From Glutamicibacter ardleyensis (lineage in GTDB: Bacteria > Actinomycetota > Actinomycetes > Actinomycetales > Micrococcaceae): a stretch of 64,000 nt of DNA. Below the pieces are notes generated by a model that worked only from the letters and a program-made list of their open reading frames with translations, did not search any database and had not been told where the DNA came from. Made by a program: the position numbers and the translations under genes. Position 1 is the first letter of the stretch. Each line of letters starts with the position of its first letter. The stretch covers positions 372,001 through 436,000 of the forward strand of contig NZ_BMKX01000002.1 in assembly GCF_014644555.1 (NCBI RefSeq). The letters run 5' to 3'. This document shows positions 8,471 to 18,332 of the stretch, piece by piece.

Positions 8471-9856
8471 ATGGCGCCACAGTCCAAGCTTGATCAGGTT
8501 ATTTCCCTCGCGAAACGTCGCGGATTCGTTTTTCAGGCTGGTGAAATTTACGGTGGTTCCCGTTCCGCATGGGATTACGGGCCACTAGGCACCGAGCTGA
8601 AAGAAAACATCAAGCGCGAATGGTGGCAGTCCTTTGTGCGTGGGCGCGAAGATATGGTGGGACTGGACTCGTCCATCATCCTGCCTAAGGCAGTATGGGA
8701 AGCCTCCGGCCACGTGAAGACCTTCACCGATCCACTCATTGAGTGCACCCAGTGCCACAAGCGCCACCGCGAGGATCACCTCATCGAGGCATTCGTTGCG
8801 AAGAAGGGTCGCGATCCAAAAGACGGCATGAGCGAAATCGCCTGCCCAGATTGCGGAACTAAAGGCCAGTTCACCGAGCCACAGCAGTTCTCCGGCCTAA
8901 TGAAGACCTTCTTGGGTCCGCTGGATACCGAGGCTGGCATGGCGTACATGCGCCCGGAAACCGCCCAGGGTATCTTTGTGAACTTCGCCAACGTGCTCAA
9001 CGCCAGCCGCAAGAAGCCACCCTTTGGCATCGGCCAGATTGGCAAGGCCTTCCGTAACGAAATTACCCCAGGTAACTTCATCTTCCGCACCCGCGAGTTT
9101 GAACAGATGGAAATCGAGTTCTTCACCGCACCAGAAGAAGCCGATGAATGGTTCAAGCACTGGGTGGATGCTTGCTGGGCTTGGTTCTTGGATCTAGGCC
9201 TGAACCCAGAAAACCTGCGCCAGTTTGATGTGCCCGAAGATGATCGTGCGCACTACTCTGCCGGCACCATCGACTTCGAATACCGCTTTGGCTTCCAGGG
9301 TTCAGAATGGGGCGAGCTGATGGGCGTCGCCAACCGTACCGATTACGACCTGACCAGCCACAAGGACGCTTCGGGCACCGACCTGTCCTACTTCAACCAG
9401 GCATCGGGCGAACGCTACGTACCATTTGTCATTGAGCCTTCCTTCGGTCTGACCCGTTCCATGATGGCTTTCTTGGTGGATGCCTACACCGAGGACGAAG
9501 CACCGAACACCAAGGGTGGCGTGGACAAGCGCACCGTGCTGAAGCTGGACCCACGTCTGGCTCCGGTCAAGGCCGCCGTGCTGCCGCTCTCGCGCAACGA
9601 ATCGTTGTCGCCAAAGGCTAAGGACCTGGCCGCGGAGCTGCGCAAGCGCTGGAATATCGACTTTGATGATGCCGGGGCTATTGGCCGTCGTTACCGCCGT
9701 CAGGATGAGATCGGTACTCCGTTCTGCATCACCGTGGACTTCGACACCCTCGAAGACCAGGCCGTGACCATCCGATCACGCGACACCATGGCGCAGGAAC
9801 GCGTGGCCTTGGACCAGGTCACGACCTACCTATCCGAGCGTCTGAACGGAGCCTAG
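8471..9856 (+). CDS. glyS: Glycyl-tRNA synthetase (alpha2, single chain)
   Basis: Class II synthetase of 461 residues, the usual size of the dimeric bacterial/eukaryotic-type GlyRS. Seen are [14 protein letters not shown]...WDYGPLG at the N-terminus, a zinc-ribbon-like CTQCHKRH...CPDCGTKG insert, motif 2 ([25 protein letters not shown]), and motif 3 ([14 protein letters not shown]), then the anticodon-binding domain. The ATG at 8471 is chosen for GGAG six bases upstream. The next gene starts five bases after its stop. No T-box leader was found. Confidence 0.96.
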   Translation: MAPQSKLDQVISLAKRRGFVFQAGEIYGGSRSAWDYGPLGTELKENIKREWWQSFVRGREDMVGLDSSIILPKAVWEASGHVKTFTDPLIECTQCHKRHREDHLIEAFVAKKGRDPKDGMSEIACPDCGTKGQFTEPQQFSGLMKTFLGPLDTEAGMAYMRPETAQGIFVNFANVLNASRKKPPFGIGQIGKAFRNEITPGNFIFRTREFEQMEIEFFTAPEEADEWFKHWVDACWAWFLDLGLNPENLRQFDVPEDDRAHYSAGTIDFEYRFGFQGSEWGELMGVANRTDYDLTSHKDASGTDLSYFNQASGERYVPFVIEPSFGLTRSMMAFLVDAYTEDEAPNTKGGVDKRTVLKLDPRLAPVKAAVLPLSRNESLSPKAKDLAAELRKRWNIDFDDAGAIGRRYRRQDEIGTPFCITVDFDTLEDQAVTIRSRDTMAQERVALDQVTTYLSERLNGA

Positions 9857-9861
9857 AGCGC

Positions 9862-10788
9862 ATGAGCGACCTAGAGATTCGTCCCTGGCGTTCGGGCGAT
9901 GACCTCGAACTGCTGCAGCTCTTTGGTGATCCGCTGTCCCCGCACGCCCATCAGGACCGCACGATGCTGCGCGAGAACAGCGATTCGCCGTTTTCCCGCA
10001 CGTTGGTGGCGACCAGTGAATCGGTAGCCATCGGCGCCGGCGTCATTTTTGCTTCCTCGTTGCACCCGCAGCGTTTGTGGCTTTATGTTGAGGTGGCTCC
10101 GGGGCAGCGTCGACAAGGTGTGGGCACGGCTTTGGTGGCACGTTTACGTGAACTGATTCCTGCGGGGCAGAGCACCGAGCTGAAGTCGCGTTACACGGTT
10201 ACTGCCGGGGACCCGGCAACCGCGGCACAGGGCTTCTGCGCCGCGCTGGGTTTGGGTGAGATTCAGGTTTCGCGTGACGTGATTGTTGAACCCGGTGCGC
10301 TGGCCGAACCGGTGTTTGACACCAATGACCGCGTGATCGAGGACATCGCCACCGGCAGCGTCGAGCTGACCAAACTGGTGATGGACTTCTATAACGCCAC
10401 TCACCAGTGGGACCCGGCGAAGATGACCTTGGGCTCGGCACAGAAGATGTTGCTGGATGACCGCACCGGTGCCCAGGGGGCTATCGTGTTGCGTGACCGG
10501 CCACGTGTTGACGGCGGCAAGATCTTGGCCTTCGCGATCAGCTACATTCCGGCGCGCGAAGAGTCACCAACCGACGTGTTGGTGGGCTTCAACCCGGAAT
10601 ACAGCGATGATCAGGTTGCCGAGTCGATCCGTGACCTGGTAGCCATGCTGGTGTACCAATACCCGGTCAAGCTCGAAGTCGACTCCTCGATGTTTGTGCT
10701 CTCTTCCTTGGTGGATGCACTGGCAAGCGTGGAGCAGGCGACGGTCATCTCGACGACGCATATTCTGGCGAGCGACCACAGTAGCTGA
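9862..10788 (+). CDS. GNAT family N-acetyltransferase
   Basis: A 308-residue protein with an N-terminal GNAT domain; motif A reads QRRQGVGTAL at 82-91 after LWLYVEVAPG. The C-terminal half (from about residue 160) has LVMDFYNATHQWDP and a second GNAT-like strand pattern, so it may be a double-GNAT protein with a degenerate second lobe. It is almost certainly co-transcribed with glyS (5 bp gap). Substrate unknown. Confidence 0.82.
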   Translation: MSDLEIRPWRSGDDLELLQLFGDPLSPHAHQDRTMLRENSDSPFSRTLVATSESVAIGAGVIFASSLHPQRLWLYVEVAPGQRRQGVGTALVARLRELIPAGQSTELKSRYTVTAGDPATAAQGFCAALGLGEIQVSRDVIVEPGALAEPVFDTNDRVIEDIATGSVELTKLVMDFYNATHQWDPAKMTLGSAQKMLLDDRTGAQGAIVLRDRPRVDGGKILAFAISYIPAREESPTDVLVGFNPEYSDDQVAESIRDLVAMLVYQYPVKLEVDSSMFVLSSLVDALASVEQATVISTTHILASDHSS

Positions 10789-10795
10789 ACCAACC

Positions 10796-10836
10796 AAAAA
10801 CGGGACCAATTCATTGTGTGAACTGGTCCCGTTTTT
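10796..10836 (+). terminator. Terminator of the glyS unit
   Basis: AAAAACGGGACCA pairs with TGGTCCCGTTTTT around a 15-nt loop; the 3' arm runs into a T tract. A textbook intrinsic terminator. Confidence 0.9.
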
Positions 10837-10884
10837 GTTCTCCCTGCACAAAATTTGTGTAGCAAATTTGAGGAAGACTGAGTA

Positions 10885-11871
10885 GTGAATCAAACGGCAA
10901 GCCCGGCCTTGCGCCCAGGGACAAAGCTGGCATATCTGATCATCGCGGTGGCTACCGGGTTGCTGATGCCGATTCAAAGCCGCGTTAATGGTGCGTTGGG
11001 GGTGCAGCTTGACGACCCCTTTGCCGCAGCGCTTGTCAGTTTTGTGGTGGGGCTTGTGGCATTAACGCTCATTCACTTGGTGTTTCCCGGGCCTCGCCGG
11101 GCCGCCCAATCCATCCCGAGGGTCATTGCGCAGCGCCGGTTTCCTTGGTGGTATTTGGGCGCTGGAGCCGTCGGTGCCTTTGTGGTGGTCAGTCAGTCCA
11201 CTGCGGTGCCCATAGTTGGTGTGGCGCTGTTTACGGTGAGTCTGGTGACCGGTCAAACCATGGGGTCAATGGTTGTGGATCGGTTTGGATTTGGGCCGGC
11301 GGGCCCGCGGAAAATTAGTGCCTTGCGGCTGATCGGTGCGCTATTGACCCTGGTGGGGGTGCTGTGGGCGGTCAGTCCCCGAATCATCACCGATGTGGAA
11401 CTTGGCTCGCTGCTGTTTCCGATGATTTTTACTCTTATCGTCGGAGTGCTCATGGGCTATCAATCGGCGTCCAATGGGGTGCAAGCCCAAGCCTATGGAA
11501 ATCCGTTGACCGCAACCCTGATGAACTTTGTGGTCGGCACGCTGATGTTGGGGCTGATCTTGCTGGTCCGGTTGCCTCTGGTCTCGACCGACGGGGCCTT
11601 CCCCACTGGGTGGTGGTACTACATCGGAGGGCTTCTTGGCTGCGTGTTTATTGGAGTCTCGGCCTTTATGGTCCGGCATTTGGGAGTGCTTTTTACCGGC
11701 CTGTGCATGATTTGCGGTCAGCTGCTCGGGTCGCTGCTGCTTGATGTGGTGGTGCCTACCGCAGGTTCGCAGATAGGTTTTGCCACCGTTGCCGGTACCG
11801 TGCTCACCCTGCTGGCGGTTGGCCTGGCTTCGGTCAGCGGCGGCGGAAGTGCCAAGACACGCCGCCGCTAG
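10885..11871 (+). CDS. DMT-family transporter (YdcZ/DUF606 type)
   Basis: The 328-residue protein has about ten hydrophobic helices in two repeats. Each half starts with the YdcZ-like pattern: GLLMPIQSRVNGALG near residue 25 and GVLMGYQSASNGVQAQAYGNPL near 190. Proteins of this group are drug/metabolite-superfamily exporters of unknown substrate. The GTG start at 10885 has GAGGAAG about 10 bases upstream. The 249 bp after its stop (11872-12120) hold no convincing gene. Confidence 0.85.
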   Translation: MNQTASPALRPGTKLAYLIIAVATGLLMPIQSRVNGALGVQLDDPFAAALVSFVVGLVALTLIHLVFPGPRRAAQSIPRVIAQRRFPWWYLGAGAVGAFVVVSQSTAVPIVGVALFTVSLVTGQTMGSMVVDRFGFGPAGPRKISALRLIGALLTLVGVLWAVSPRIITDVELGSLLFPMIFTLIVGVLMGYQSASNGVQAQAYGNPLTATLMNFVVGTLMLGLILLVRLPLVSTDGAFPTGWWYYIGGLLGCVFIGVSAFMVRHLGVLFTGLCMICGQLLGSLLLDVVVPTAGSQIGFATVAGTVLTLLAVGLASVSGGGSAKTRRR

Positions 11872-12120
11872 GCTGACTTTTGGCTTCTCGGTTCGAATGA
11901 AGTTGGCCGGGTTTTCCGTTGCGGGGCTATCAGTTTTTTACTTCATCGATGATGTAGCGTGCCGGCTTGTGCGTTTGGGGCAGCCAGTCATCGAGGCGCA
12001 AAACCGGACAGGTGGCAGGGGATATGCCAGCAACGAGTGGCGATTCCGGAACGGTTCAGCGCTGACCCGCTCGGGAACCGCCACTGCCTTGATCTCAGCA
12101 AAAGCTGGGCCCCCTAGCCG

Positions 12121-13110
12121 TTAGGAGTTCAGAGCCTTGGCGTCTTGGAGGACATCGATCAGCTGATCGAACCATTGCACGTAACTTCCATAGGTATATG
12201 GGCGTTTGTCATCCCACTCCACAACTTGTTGAGCCTTTACGGCTGGAAGTGAGGAGAACACCGGATGATCTTTAACCTGTTCCGCCGTCCCGGAATAGCT
12301 CAGCACCACGTCTGCGGGAAAATCGCCGACCTTTTCCCAACTGAGTGAGGCCCATGCGCTCGTGTCAGTTGGGCCGGTGATCTCGAATCCGAGGTCTTCC
12401 AGCAGGGCCAGCTGGCCGATGGTTTTCTGTCCAACATACAGGTCGTCGTAACCATTCAATGCAATGATTTTCAGCCCGGGCTTTTGCTCCGCAATCTCTT
12501 TTAGGGTGCTCAGCCGATCGGTGAACTCCTTTTTATCTTGCACGGCTGACGCAGATTTGGTGTCTCCGCCAAGGGCTTTTGCGAGCTCTGCGTAGTCTTC
12601 AATGACCGCTTTGACGGGGCGTCCACCGGATTTGATGGGCAGGTATGGAGCAGTGGAGGTGGCTTCGGACTGTACTTTTTCATCCCACCACGTCCAGCCC
12701 GTGCCCTCCGCGTTGCCGTAGCCGATGATCACGTCGGGGTCCAAAGACAGCAGCTTCTCCAGATTAAATTCTGCGTCTTTGCCAATGATGGTCATCTGGC
12801 TGACGTCCGCATTGCCTACCGATAGTCCGCCATCTTCGGTCAGACCGTATCCGAAGACGCCCGTTGGACGGACCCCGTAATCCCACAAGGCGGCAGCAGA
12901 GTAGGAATCGACGACGATCGAATCCGGTGCCTGCTCCAGGGTGGTTGTCTTTTGATAGGACGAGTCGGTAAATGACCAAGCGTCCTGCGAAGCCTTTGAC
13001 GACGGGTCGTCCTGCGTGGAGCTCATGCTTTGCGCCCCGCAGCTGGTTAGCCCGATGACGGCGGCAAGGCCAAGAGTTGCGAGTAGCTTGACTCGGGTGG
13101 AACCATTCAT
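12121..13110 (-). CDS. Iron-siderophore ABC transporter, binding lipoprotein
   Basis: Periplasmic-binding-protein-type lipoprotein of 329 residues. The signal MNGSTRVKLLATLGLAA ends in lipobox LTSC (Cys24). The mature part is FepB/FhuD-like: DSIVVDSYSAAALWDYGVRP, LEKLLSLDPDVIIGYG, and a C-terminal ADVVLSY...WFDQLIDVLQ. It captures ferric siderophore and passes it to the permeases encoded upstream. The ATG at 13110 has AAGGAA eight bases upstream. It is the last gene of the four-gene unit; a small GCGGT/ACCGC hairpin lies in the gap before it. Confidence 0.9.
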   Translation of the reverse strand: MNGSTRVKLLATLGLAAVIGLTSCGAQSMSSTQDDPSSKASQDAWSFTDSSYQKTTTLEQAPDSIVVDSYSAAALWDYGVRPTGVFGYGLTEDGGLSVGNADVSQMTIIGKDAEFNLEKLLSLDPDVIIGYGNAEGTGWTWWDEKVQSEATSTAPYLPIKSGGRPVKAVIEDYAELAKALGGDTKSASAVQDKKEFTDRLSTLKEIAEQKPGLKIIALNGYDDLYVGQKTIGQLALLEDLGFEITGPTDTSAWASLSWEKVGDFPADVVLSYSGTAEQVKDHPVFSSLPAVKAQQVVEWDDKRPYTYGSYVQWFDQLIDVLQDAKALNS

Positions 13111-13187
13111 GTTCGGTATTTCCTTCATGTGATGCGATGCGGTTTTTTGGGACCGCCTGATGTGTGGCTTGTTTTCTAGATGTGTGC

Positions 13188-14075
13188 TTAATCCCAGCTG
13201 CCGGATTCGCCCAAGGGGATCACCAGGGGAGTCCGTGAAACGGGATCCTCGATGATCTGGCTGTGAAGCCCGAAGACTTCGTGAATGAGTTCTTCGGTAA
13301 CAATCTCTCGAGGTGCCCCCGCTGCCACGACGTTGCCGTCTTTCATGGCGATCAGATGACTGGCATAGCGGCAGGCGTGGTTCAAATCGTGCAGTACCGC
13401 AACGACGGTGTGCCCATTGCCGCGGTTGAGCTGTCGGCATAGCTCCATGATCTCTATTTGATGAGCGATATCCAGGTATGTGGTCGGTTCATCCAGAAGC
13501 AGCAGGGGAGTCTGCTGCGCGAGCACCATCGCAACCCAGACTCGTTGACGTTGCCCGCCGGAAAGTTCATCGACCAGTCGGTGGGACAGGGGGCCGGTTT
13601 TGGTGGCCTGCAGGGCCTCCAATACCGCCTGCTCATCGGCCGCTGACCACTGCGAGAGCAATTTCTGATGCGGGTACCGGCCGCGCGCAACGAGATCTGC
13701 GACGGTGATTCCTTCCGGGGCAATTGAGGATTGGGGTAGCAATCCCAATCGTTTGGCTACTTCTTTGGCCGGCAACCTGTGGATGGGTTTTCCATCCAGG
13801 ATCACCTGTCCCGCCACTGGTTTAAGCAGACGCGAAAGCGCGCGTAAAAGCGTTGATTTCCCACAGGCATTTGGCCCAATAATGACGGTAAAAGAACCAT
13901 CGGGAATGTTCACGTCGAGTCCTTGGGAGACAATTCGCTGTTCGTAGCCCAGAGTCAGATCGTGCCCATTCAACCGGGAAGTACTTAAATCCTCATGATT
14001 CTCCGCATCAATGTTGTGCTGGTGGCTCTTTACCTTCGGCAGATCGGCTTGTATCAATTCACTCGTCTTTCTCAA
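13188..14075 (-). CDS. Iron-siderophore ABC transporter, ATPase
   Basis: FepC/FecE-type ATPase of 295 residues: Walker A GPNACGKST (67-75), signature LSGGQRQR (171-178), Walker B LLLLDEP (191-197), and the H-loop VLHDLNHA. The TTG start at 14075 overlaps the stop of the permease gene as TTGA. The first 35 residues are outside the usual domain, so a later start is possible. Powers import through the two FecCD permeases. Confidence 0.93.
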   Translation of the reverse strand: MRKTSELIQADLPKVKSHQHNIDAENHEDLSTSRLNGHDLTLGYEQRIVSQGLDVNIPDGSFTVIIGPNACGKSTLLRALSRLLKPVAGQVILDGKPIHRLPAKEVAKRLGLLPQSSIAPEGITVADLVARGRYPHQKLLSQWSAADEQAVLEALQATKTGPLSHRLVDELSGGQRQRVWVAMVLAQQTPLLLLDEPTTYLDIAHQIEIMELCRQLNRGNGHTVVAVLHDLNHACRYASHLIAMKDGNVVAAGAPREIVTEELIHEVFGLHSQIIEDPVSRTPLVIPLGESGSWD

Positions 14076-15154
14076 TTTCGTTTCGCTTCCCGGAGCAATA
14101 GCCAGATCAAATAAGCCCCACCAACGCTGACCGTGACGACCCCAACCGGCAGCGACGTATCAGGGACAATGCGTTGGGCGATCACATCGCTGAGGAGCAG
14201 AAATACTGCACCCAGAATGGCCGAAGAACCCAGCTGGACACCCGCGCTGCGAGTTATCCGACGGGCAACTTGGGGCGCCGCGAGGGCAATAAAAGAGATG
14301 GGCCCGGCCGCAGCTGTCGCCAGTGCGGTGAGTCCTACACCGACAACCATTAGCAGTAGACGGGATCGTTCAACCCGGATACCCAGGGCGTTGGCAGCAT
14401 CGTCTCCCAACTCCAGCATGTGCATTCTCGGGGCAATCATGGCGGCCGCAATAAAAAATACGATGGCTGCGAGCAACGCAGGCTTTGCCTGTTCCCACCC
14501 GATGGCATTAAGCGAGCCCGCACCCCAAACGGCGGCAGACATCGCTTCTTCCAGCTCCGAACGAATAATCAGCCAAGAATTAAATGATGCAAGGAGCGCG
14601 CTAAACGCAATGCCGACGATGATTAATCTAAAACCTTGTGACCCGCGGCGGTAGGCCAGCAGGTAAACCAGAGCCGCAGTGATCAGGCCACCGGCTAAGG
14701 CTCCGGCAGCGATCTGGAAGTACCCTCCGCCGGCAAGAAAAATAACGGCCAGAGCGCCGGTATATGCTCCGGTGTTAAAACCGATGATGTCCGGGCTGCC
14801 CAAAGGATTTCGAGTCAGCGATTGGAAAATGGCTCCGCTAGCACCCAAGGCCGCGCCGAGGGCTAGGGCCATGACAACCCGTGGCAGGCGCCACGAGAGC
14901 ACCACTCGTTCGCTTGCTGCGGTGCCATTGCCGAAGATCGTGTTCAGCAGCTCGGCGGCCGTGAAACTAATTTCCCCCATAGCCAAGGACCACAGCGCTA
15001 GCACCATGCCGACCGCGGCAATTACGACGCCGGCAACCACGGAACGACGCTGCATTCGGATGGAAAAGCGGCCCTTAGGCGATGCAAGAATAATTTGGCT
15101 GGGACCGAAATTTACCCGTTGCGCCTGATATTTGATGCTCGGCTCGATGCTCAT
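14072..15154 (-). CDS. Iron-siderophore ABC transporter, permease 2
   Basis: FecCD-family permease, 360 residues with about nine to ten membrane helices; conserved LPRVVMALALGAALGASGAIFQSLTRNPLGSPDIIG is the family's N-terminal block (residues about 89-124) and GPISFIALAAPQVARRI the cytoplasmic ATPase-contact region. The ATG overlaps the stop of permease 1 as ATGA. Probably pairs with permease 1 as a heterodimer. Confidence 0.93.
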   Translation of the reverse strand: MSIEPSIKYQAQRVNFGPSQIILASPKGRFSIRMQRRSVVAGVVIAAVGMVLALWSLAMGEISFTAAELLNTIFGNGTAASERVVLSWRLPRVVMALALGAALGASGAIFQSLTRNPLGSPDIIGFNTGAYTGALAVIFLAGGGYFQIAAGALAGGLITAALVYLLAYRRGSQGFRLIIVGIAFSALLASFNSWLIIRSELEEAMSAAVWGAGSLNAIGWEQAKPALLAAIVFFIAAAMIAPRMHMLELGDDAANALGIRVERSRLLLMVVGVGLTALATAAAGPISFIALAAPQVARRITRSAGVQLGSSAILGAVFLLLSDVIAQRIVPDTSLPVGVVTVSVGGAYLIWLLLREAKRN

Positions 15155-16296
15155 AGCCCACTAACTTTCTTACGCCGGACCAGCAAAATTAGTATCGGGG
15201 CGCCGACAAACGCGGTCACGATGCCTACCTGCAATTCGCCCGGTGGAACCGCTATGCGGCCAATGACATCCGCGAGCAACAGTAAAACCGGACCCAACGC
15301 CAGGCTGTAGCTCAGTATCCAACGCTGATCTGCACCGACGATCCAGCGAGCAATGTGCGGAATCATCAATCCAACAAAGCCTATGGGGCCAGCCGCGGCC
15401 GTTGCCGCGCCGCACAGCAAGGTGACGGCAACGATGACCGTTATTCGGGTCCGTTGCACGTTGCTCCCCAACGCCTGGGCCAGATCATCGCCCAGGGAAA
15501 TCGCGTTTAACGACCGGGTGCAGAAAAACGCCAGGCAGATGCCGAGAAGAATAAATGGCAGTACCACCAGAACCATCTCCATGCTCCGGTTATTTAATGT
15601 CCCAGCGCCCCAATATCTCATTCGGTCGAAAGCCTCTGGGTTGAGCAAGGTAATACCGCTTGAGACACCGCCTAGTACAGCTCCCAGCGCGACTCCCGCG
15701 AGCGTGAGCTTAATCGGGGTAGCTCCGGCACGGCCACGCGAACTGATGAGATACACCAGCACCGTTGAGATGATTGCCCCGCCAAATGAGAACCAGATGT
15801 AATCGGTGATATTCACGAGTCCGAAAACGGCAACGGCGATCACCACTGCGAATGCGGCACCAGCGTTGACTCCAAGGATCCCCGGATCGGCAAGGGGATT
15901 GCGTGTCAGTGCCTGAATTAAAGCTCCTGCTACGGCCAGCGCCAATCCGGTCAGGAGCCCAACCAGGGTACGGGGGACTCTCAAATCGTTAACTATGACC
16001 ATATTTTCTGGTGTGCCGATGCCACGAACACTGTTTAAGACATCCACGGGGGCAATCCACTTGGCTCCGACTGCGAGCGACAGAACTACGCAGAAGCTGA
16101 GGGCCAGCATAGCCAGGACAAATCCAAGCATTCGTTTTGCATTGCTGGTGGCTAGACCGGCATGTTCTGGTTCGAAGTCGGTTTCGGGGGCACTTGGAGG
16201 CTCTTGTCGTGACGGATCATCAATGGCGCTCAGAGCAGTCGGGTCCTCGTCCCGGCCGGCCATAGAGCCACTGGAGATCTGCAGTTGAGCGCGCAT
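15151..16296 (-). CDS. Iron-siderophore ABC transporter, permease 1
   Basis: FecCD-family permease of 381 residues, with an unusual polar N-terminal extension of about 50 residues before the first helix. Family blocks: VPRTLVGLLTGLALAVAGAL, TRNPLADPGILGVNAGA, GPIGFVGLMIPHIARWI. First gene of the importer operon, with AGGGG four bases before the ATG and the IdeR box 14 bp upstream of it. Confidence 0.93.
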   Translation of the reverse strand: MRAQLQISSGSMAGRDEDPTALSAIDDPSRQEPPSAPETDFEPEHAGLATSNAKRMLGFVLAMLALSFCVVLSLAVGAKWIAPVDVLNSVRGIGTPENMVIVNDLRVPRTLVGLLTGLALAVAGALIQALTRNPLADPGILGVNAGAAFAVVIAVAVFGLVNITDYIWFSFGGAIISTVLVYLISSRGRAGATPIKLTLAGVALGAVLGGVSSGITLLNPEAFDRMRYWGAGTLNNRSMEMVLVVLPFILLGICLAFFCTRSLNAISLGDDLAQALGSNVQRTRITVIVAVTLLCGAATAAAGPIGFVGLMIPHIARWIVGADQRWILSYSLALGPVLLLLADVIGRIAVPPGELQVGIVTAFVGAPILILLVRRKKVSGL

Positions 16297-16309
16297 CGTG
16301 CCCCTTTGG

Positions 16310-16328
16310 TAAGGTTATGCTCACCTAT
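16310..16328 (-). promoter_or_regulatory. IdeR/DtxR iron box of the importer operon
   Basis: TAAGGTTATGCTCACCTAT matches the IdeR/DtxR consensus TTAGGTTAGGCTAACCTAA at 15 of 19 positions. On the minus strand it covers a possible -10 (TAACCT) placed 17 bases after TTGTGC. Iron-loaded IdeR would block transcription, so the importer is probably made only in iron shortage. Confidence 0.82.
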
Positions 16329-16600
16329 TTAGTGGCACAAAAGCACACGATATCATCTCTTTATTATTTTGTATGTCACGATTACGGCCGTCAGACCTAG
16401 TCCTACGCATTTAATGAGCTGGATTCTACGGAACGTGTATGAAGTCTCGGCCATCGGCAAATGGGCGCCTGCCCAAGAAATGAGCTCCACACTTCCTGAT
16501 TTATAGCAGCTTGCTCAAGGAGAGCAACCCAAGAACAGTCCGAAAAACGCCAACTCTTTGCTCGCTGATGGGAGGTGAATAGCCAGCTGGAGAAAACGAA

Positions 16601-16636
16601 ACCCGCCATCGCAGCCTTATGGCAGCGATGACGGGT
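16601..16636 (-). terminator. Terminator of the 18.8-16.7 kb gene pair
   Basis: ACCCGCCATCGC (16601-16612) pairs with GCGATGACGGGT (16625-16636) with one wobble; in the minus direction it runs into TTTCGTTTT. The stretch from here to the iron box (about 270 bp) shows no believable gene. Confidence 0.78.
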
Positions 16637-16665
16637 GGTCGTTAGGAGAAAACCTTGGCGAAATT

Positions 16666-18330
16666 TTATTCAGCTAGAACCGGCGGCGAGGCAAGAGAGA
16701 TGAACTCAATGTCGCCAGAGGGGCTAATCACCGCCATCAAACCGGACGGTTCGGTAGTGAACGATGTGGAGATCTCGGAAATCAGCGCCAGTAATTTCTC
16801 TTTTTCAGGTGGCTGGCCGACCCTGGGTATCCAGTGAAGCTGCGCGGAATGCAATTTTAGAAGTTCATCCATCAGCGGCTCACAGCCATATGGCGCCACA
16901 ATCATCAAGGTCTTTAATGGCGTAGATGCCGCGGACGGTGTGGGAATCTGCGGAGTTTCGGTAGACATGCGTGCGCGGTCCGAGCGCCACAAAGCGAAGT
17001 GATACACGGCCACGGCCACGGTGGCGATCAGCCAACCGAAGGGTGCGCGAACTAAGTCCAGTAAGCTTCCCGAGCCGGTGGTGACCAGCAAGAATTCAAA
17101 TACCCGGTAGGCGATGACCAGCAAGGAAATTAACGCCACCACGGCGCTGCAACCGAAGAACAACACCAGATATACCCGCCGGCTGGCGGGGTCTGACGCT
17201 CGCTGAGGGCGGAAGAAATAGACCCACGCGATAGCGCCGACAATCAGCAGGCCGAGGCCATAGCGCAGGACGTTGTTTGAAGTTTCCGATGCATAGCTGG
17301 TCGCCAGGCCGGCGAGCAGGGCGTTGATCACCATGCCAAGACCGCTGGCACCGAGCGCCAGCGCCCCACCGCTGATGAGCTGGCGTGAAGCCTCGGCGAC
17401 TCGTGTGGGCCGCGAGGCACCCTTGGCCTGATGATAGGTCCAAACCATCAGGCCAACCAGAACCGCAGCGAGCAGGAGCGGGGCTCGGGTCGACAAGTTT
17501 TCGGAGAAGAGACCGGCTGTACCCGGTAGTGGGAGTACCAGCCCGAGCAGCAGACACGCGCTCAAGAGGGTCAGAACCCCCGGGATCGCGAGGAAGAGCA
17601 AAACAAAGAGGAAGTCGGTGAATTCGTCCACTGCCTGATGAACCCGCTGAACGATCCATAACCACCACCACAACAACCCGGCGCCTGCAGTCCACGCGGT
17701 GGCACTGAAGAGGCTTGGCAGTGCCGAGGCCGGGCCGATCAGCGTTGGTTGCGGTGAGATGATTTCGTCCAAAGCTAGCTCCACCAGCACCACCGCTGAC
17801 AGGGCGAACAGCACCAGAGCGAAGGCGCTGCCCAAAGCCCCGGGCAGGGAAGGCAGCTGAGTCGGCGCAAATTTGGGGCTTTTCAGGATCCGGTATTGCC
17901 AGATGAAAATCAACGCCCAGCCAAGGGTGGCACCGAGTAGTGGTTGCCAGTCGGCGGCGCGTGTCGGACTGATCAGTTCGGAACAAAGACGCAGGAAGGA
18001 CACCGCTGACATGGCCAGGGAGATGACGTAGACCGACGCGGCCTGTAGCGTCCAGATCGCCGAATCGGCCGGTTGCAACGTAGCAATTTTTTCCTTCAGA
18101 TCTCGCCATAAGAGCCAGGCCAACGGCCCGGCAATGAGAGTGAAGGACAGGCCGATCGCGATTTCGGAGGAGCCGGGATAGGTGGGGACAAACCCCCGAA
18201 GAGCCATGGTGATCAGGGTGGACAGGCCCGAACCGAGCACCATCAGCAATACGAATAACAACCCATGCAAGATGAGCTGACGCAGGCTGGTGACTACCTG
18301 ATTTGAGCGGGGGGCGGATAACGTGCTCAT
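16666..18330 (-). CDS. Large polytopic membrane protein (DUF5671-like)
   Basis: The 554-residue protein has about 13-14 hydrophobic helices grouped in sets of four, which resembles the repeated DUF5671 membrane module. There is no transport or enzyme motif that I can see. The C-terminal 100 residues are soluble and start after an Ala/Pro/Ser linker. The ATG at 18330 is two bases after the stop of the upstream gene, suggesting coupling. Function unknown; the DUF assignment is from memory of its layout. Confidence 0.65.
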   Translation of the reverse strand: MSTLSAPRSNQVVTSLRQLILHGLLFVLLMVLGSGLSTLITMALRGFVPTYPGSSEIAIGLSFTLIAGPLAWLLWRDLKEKIATLQPADSAIWTLQAASVYVISLAMSAVSFLRLCSELISPTRAADWQPLLGATLGWALIFIWQYRILKSPKFAPTQLPSLPGALGSAFALVLFALSAVVLVELALDEIISPQPTLIGPASALPSLFSATAWTAGAGLLWWWLWIVQRVHQAVDEFTDFLFVLLFLAIPGVLTLLSACLLLGLVLPLPGTAGLFSENLSTRAPLLLAAVLVGLMVWTYHQAKGASRPTRVAEASRQLISGGALALGASGLGMVINALLAGLATSYASETSNNVLRYGLGLLIVGAIAWVYFFRPQRASDPASRRVYLVLFFGCSAVVALISLLVIAYRVFEFLLVTTGSGSLLDLVRAPFGWLIATVAVAVYHFALWRSDRARMSTETPQIPTPSAASTPLKTLMIVAPYGCEPLMDELLKLHSAQLHWIPRVGQPPEKEKLLALISEISTSFTTEPSGLMAVISPSGDIEFISLASPPVLAE

Positions 18331-18332
18331 GC

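Noticed and set aside
11872-12120. Plus-strand frame 11780-12124 and a minus-strand remnant ending at about 11935
   Set aside because: No start, no family, and stops within the minus frame; treated as intergenic.
16403-16609. 68-codon minus frame between the importer and the membrane protein operon
   Set aside because: No ribosome site, no recognisable fold, and it runs through the terminator stem.
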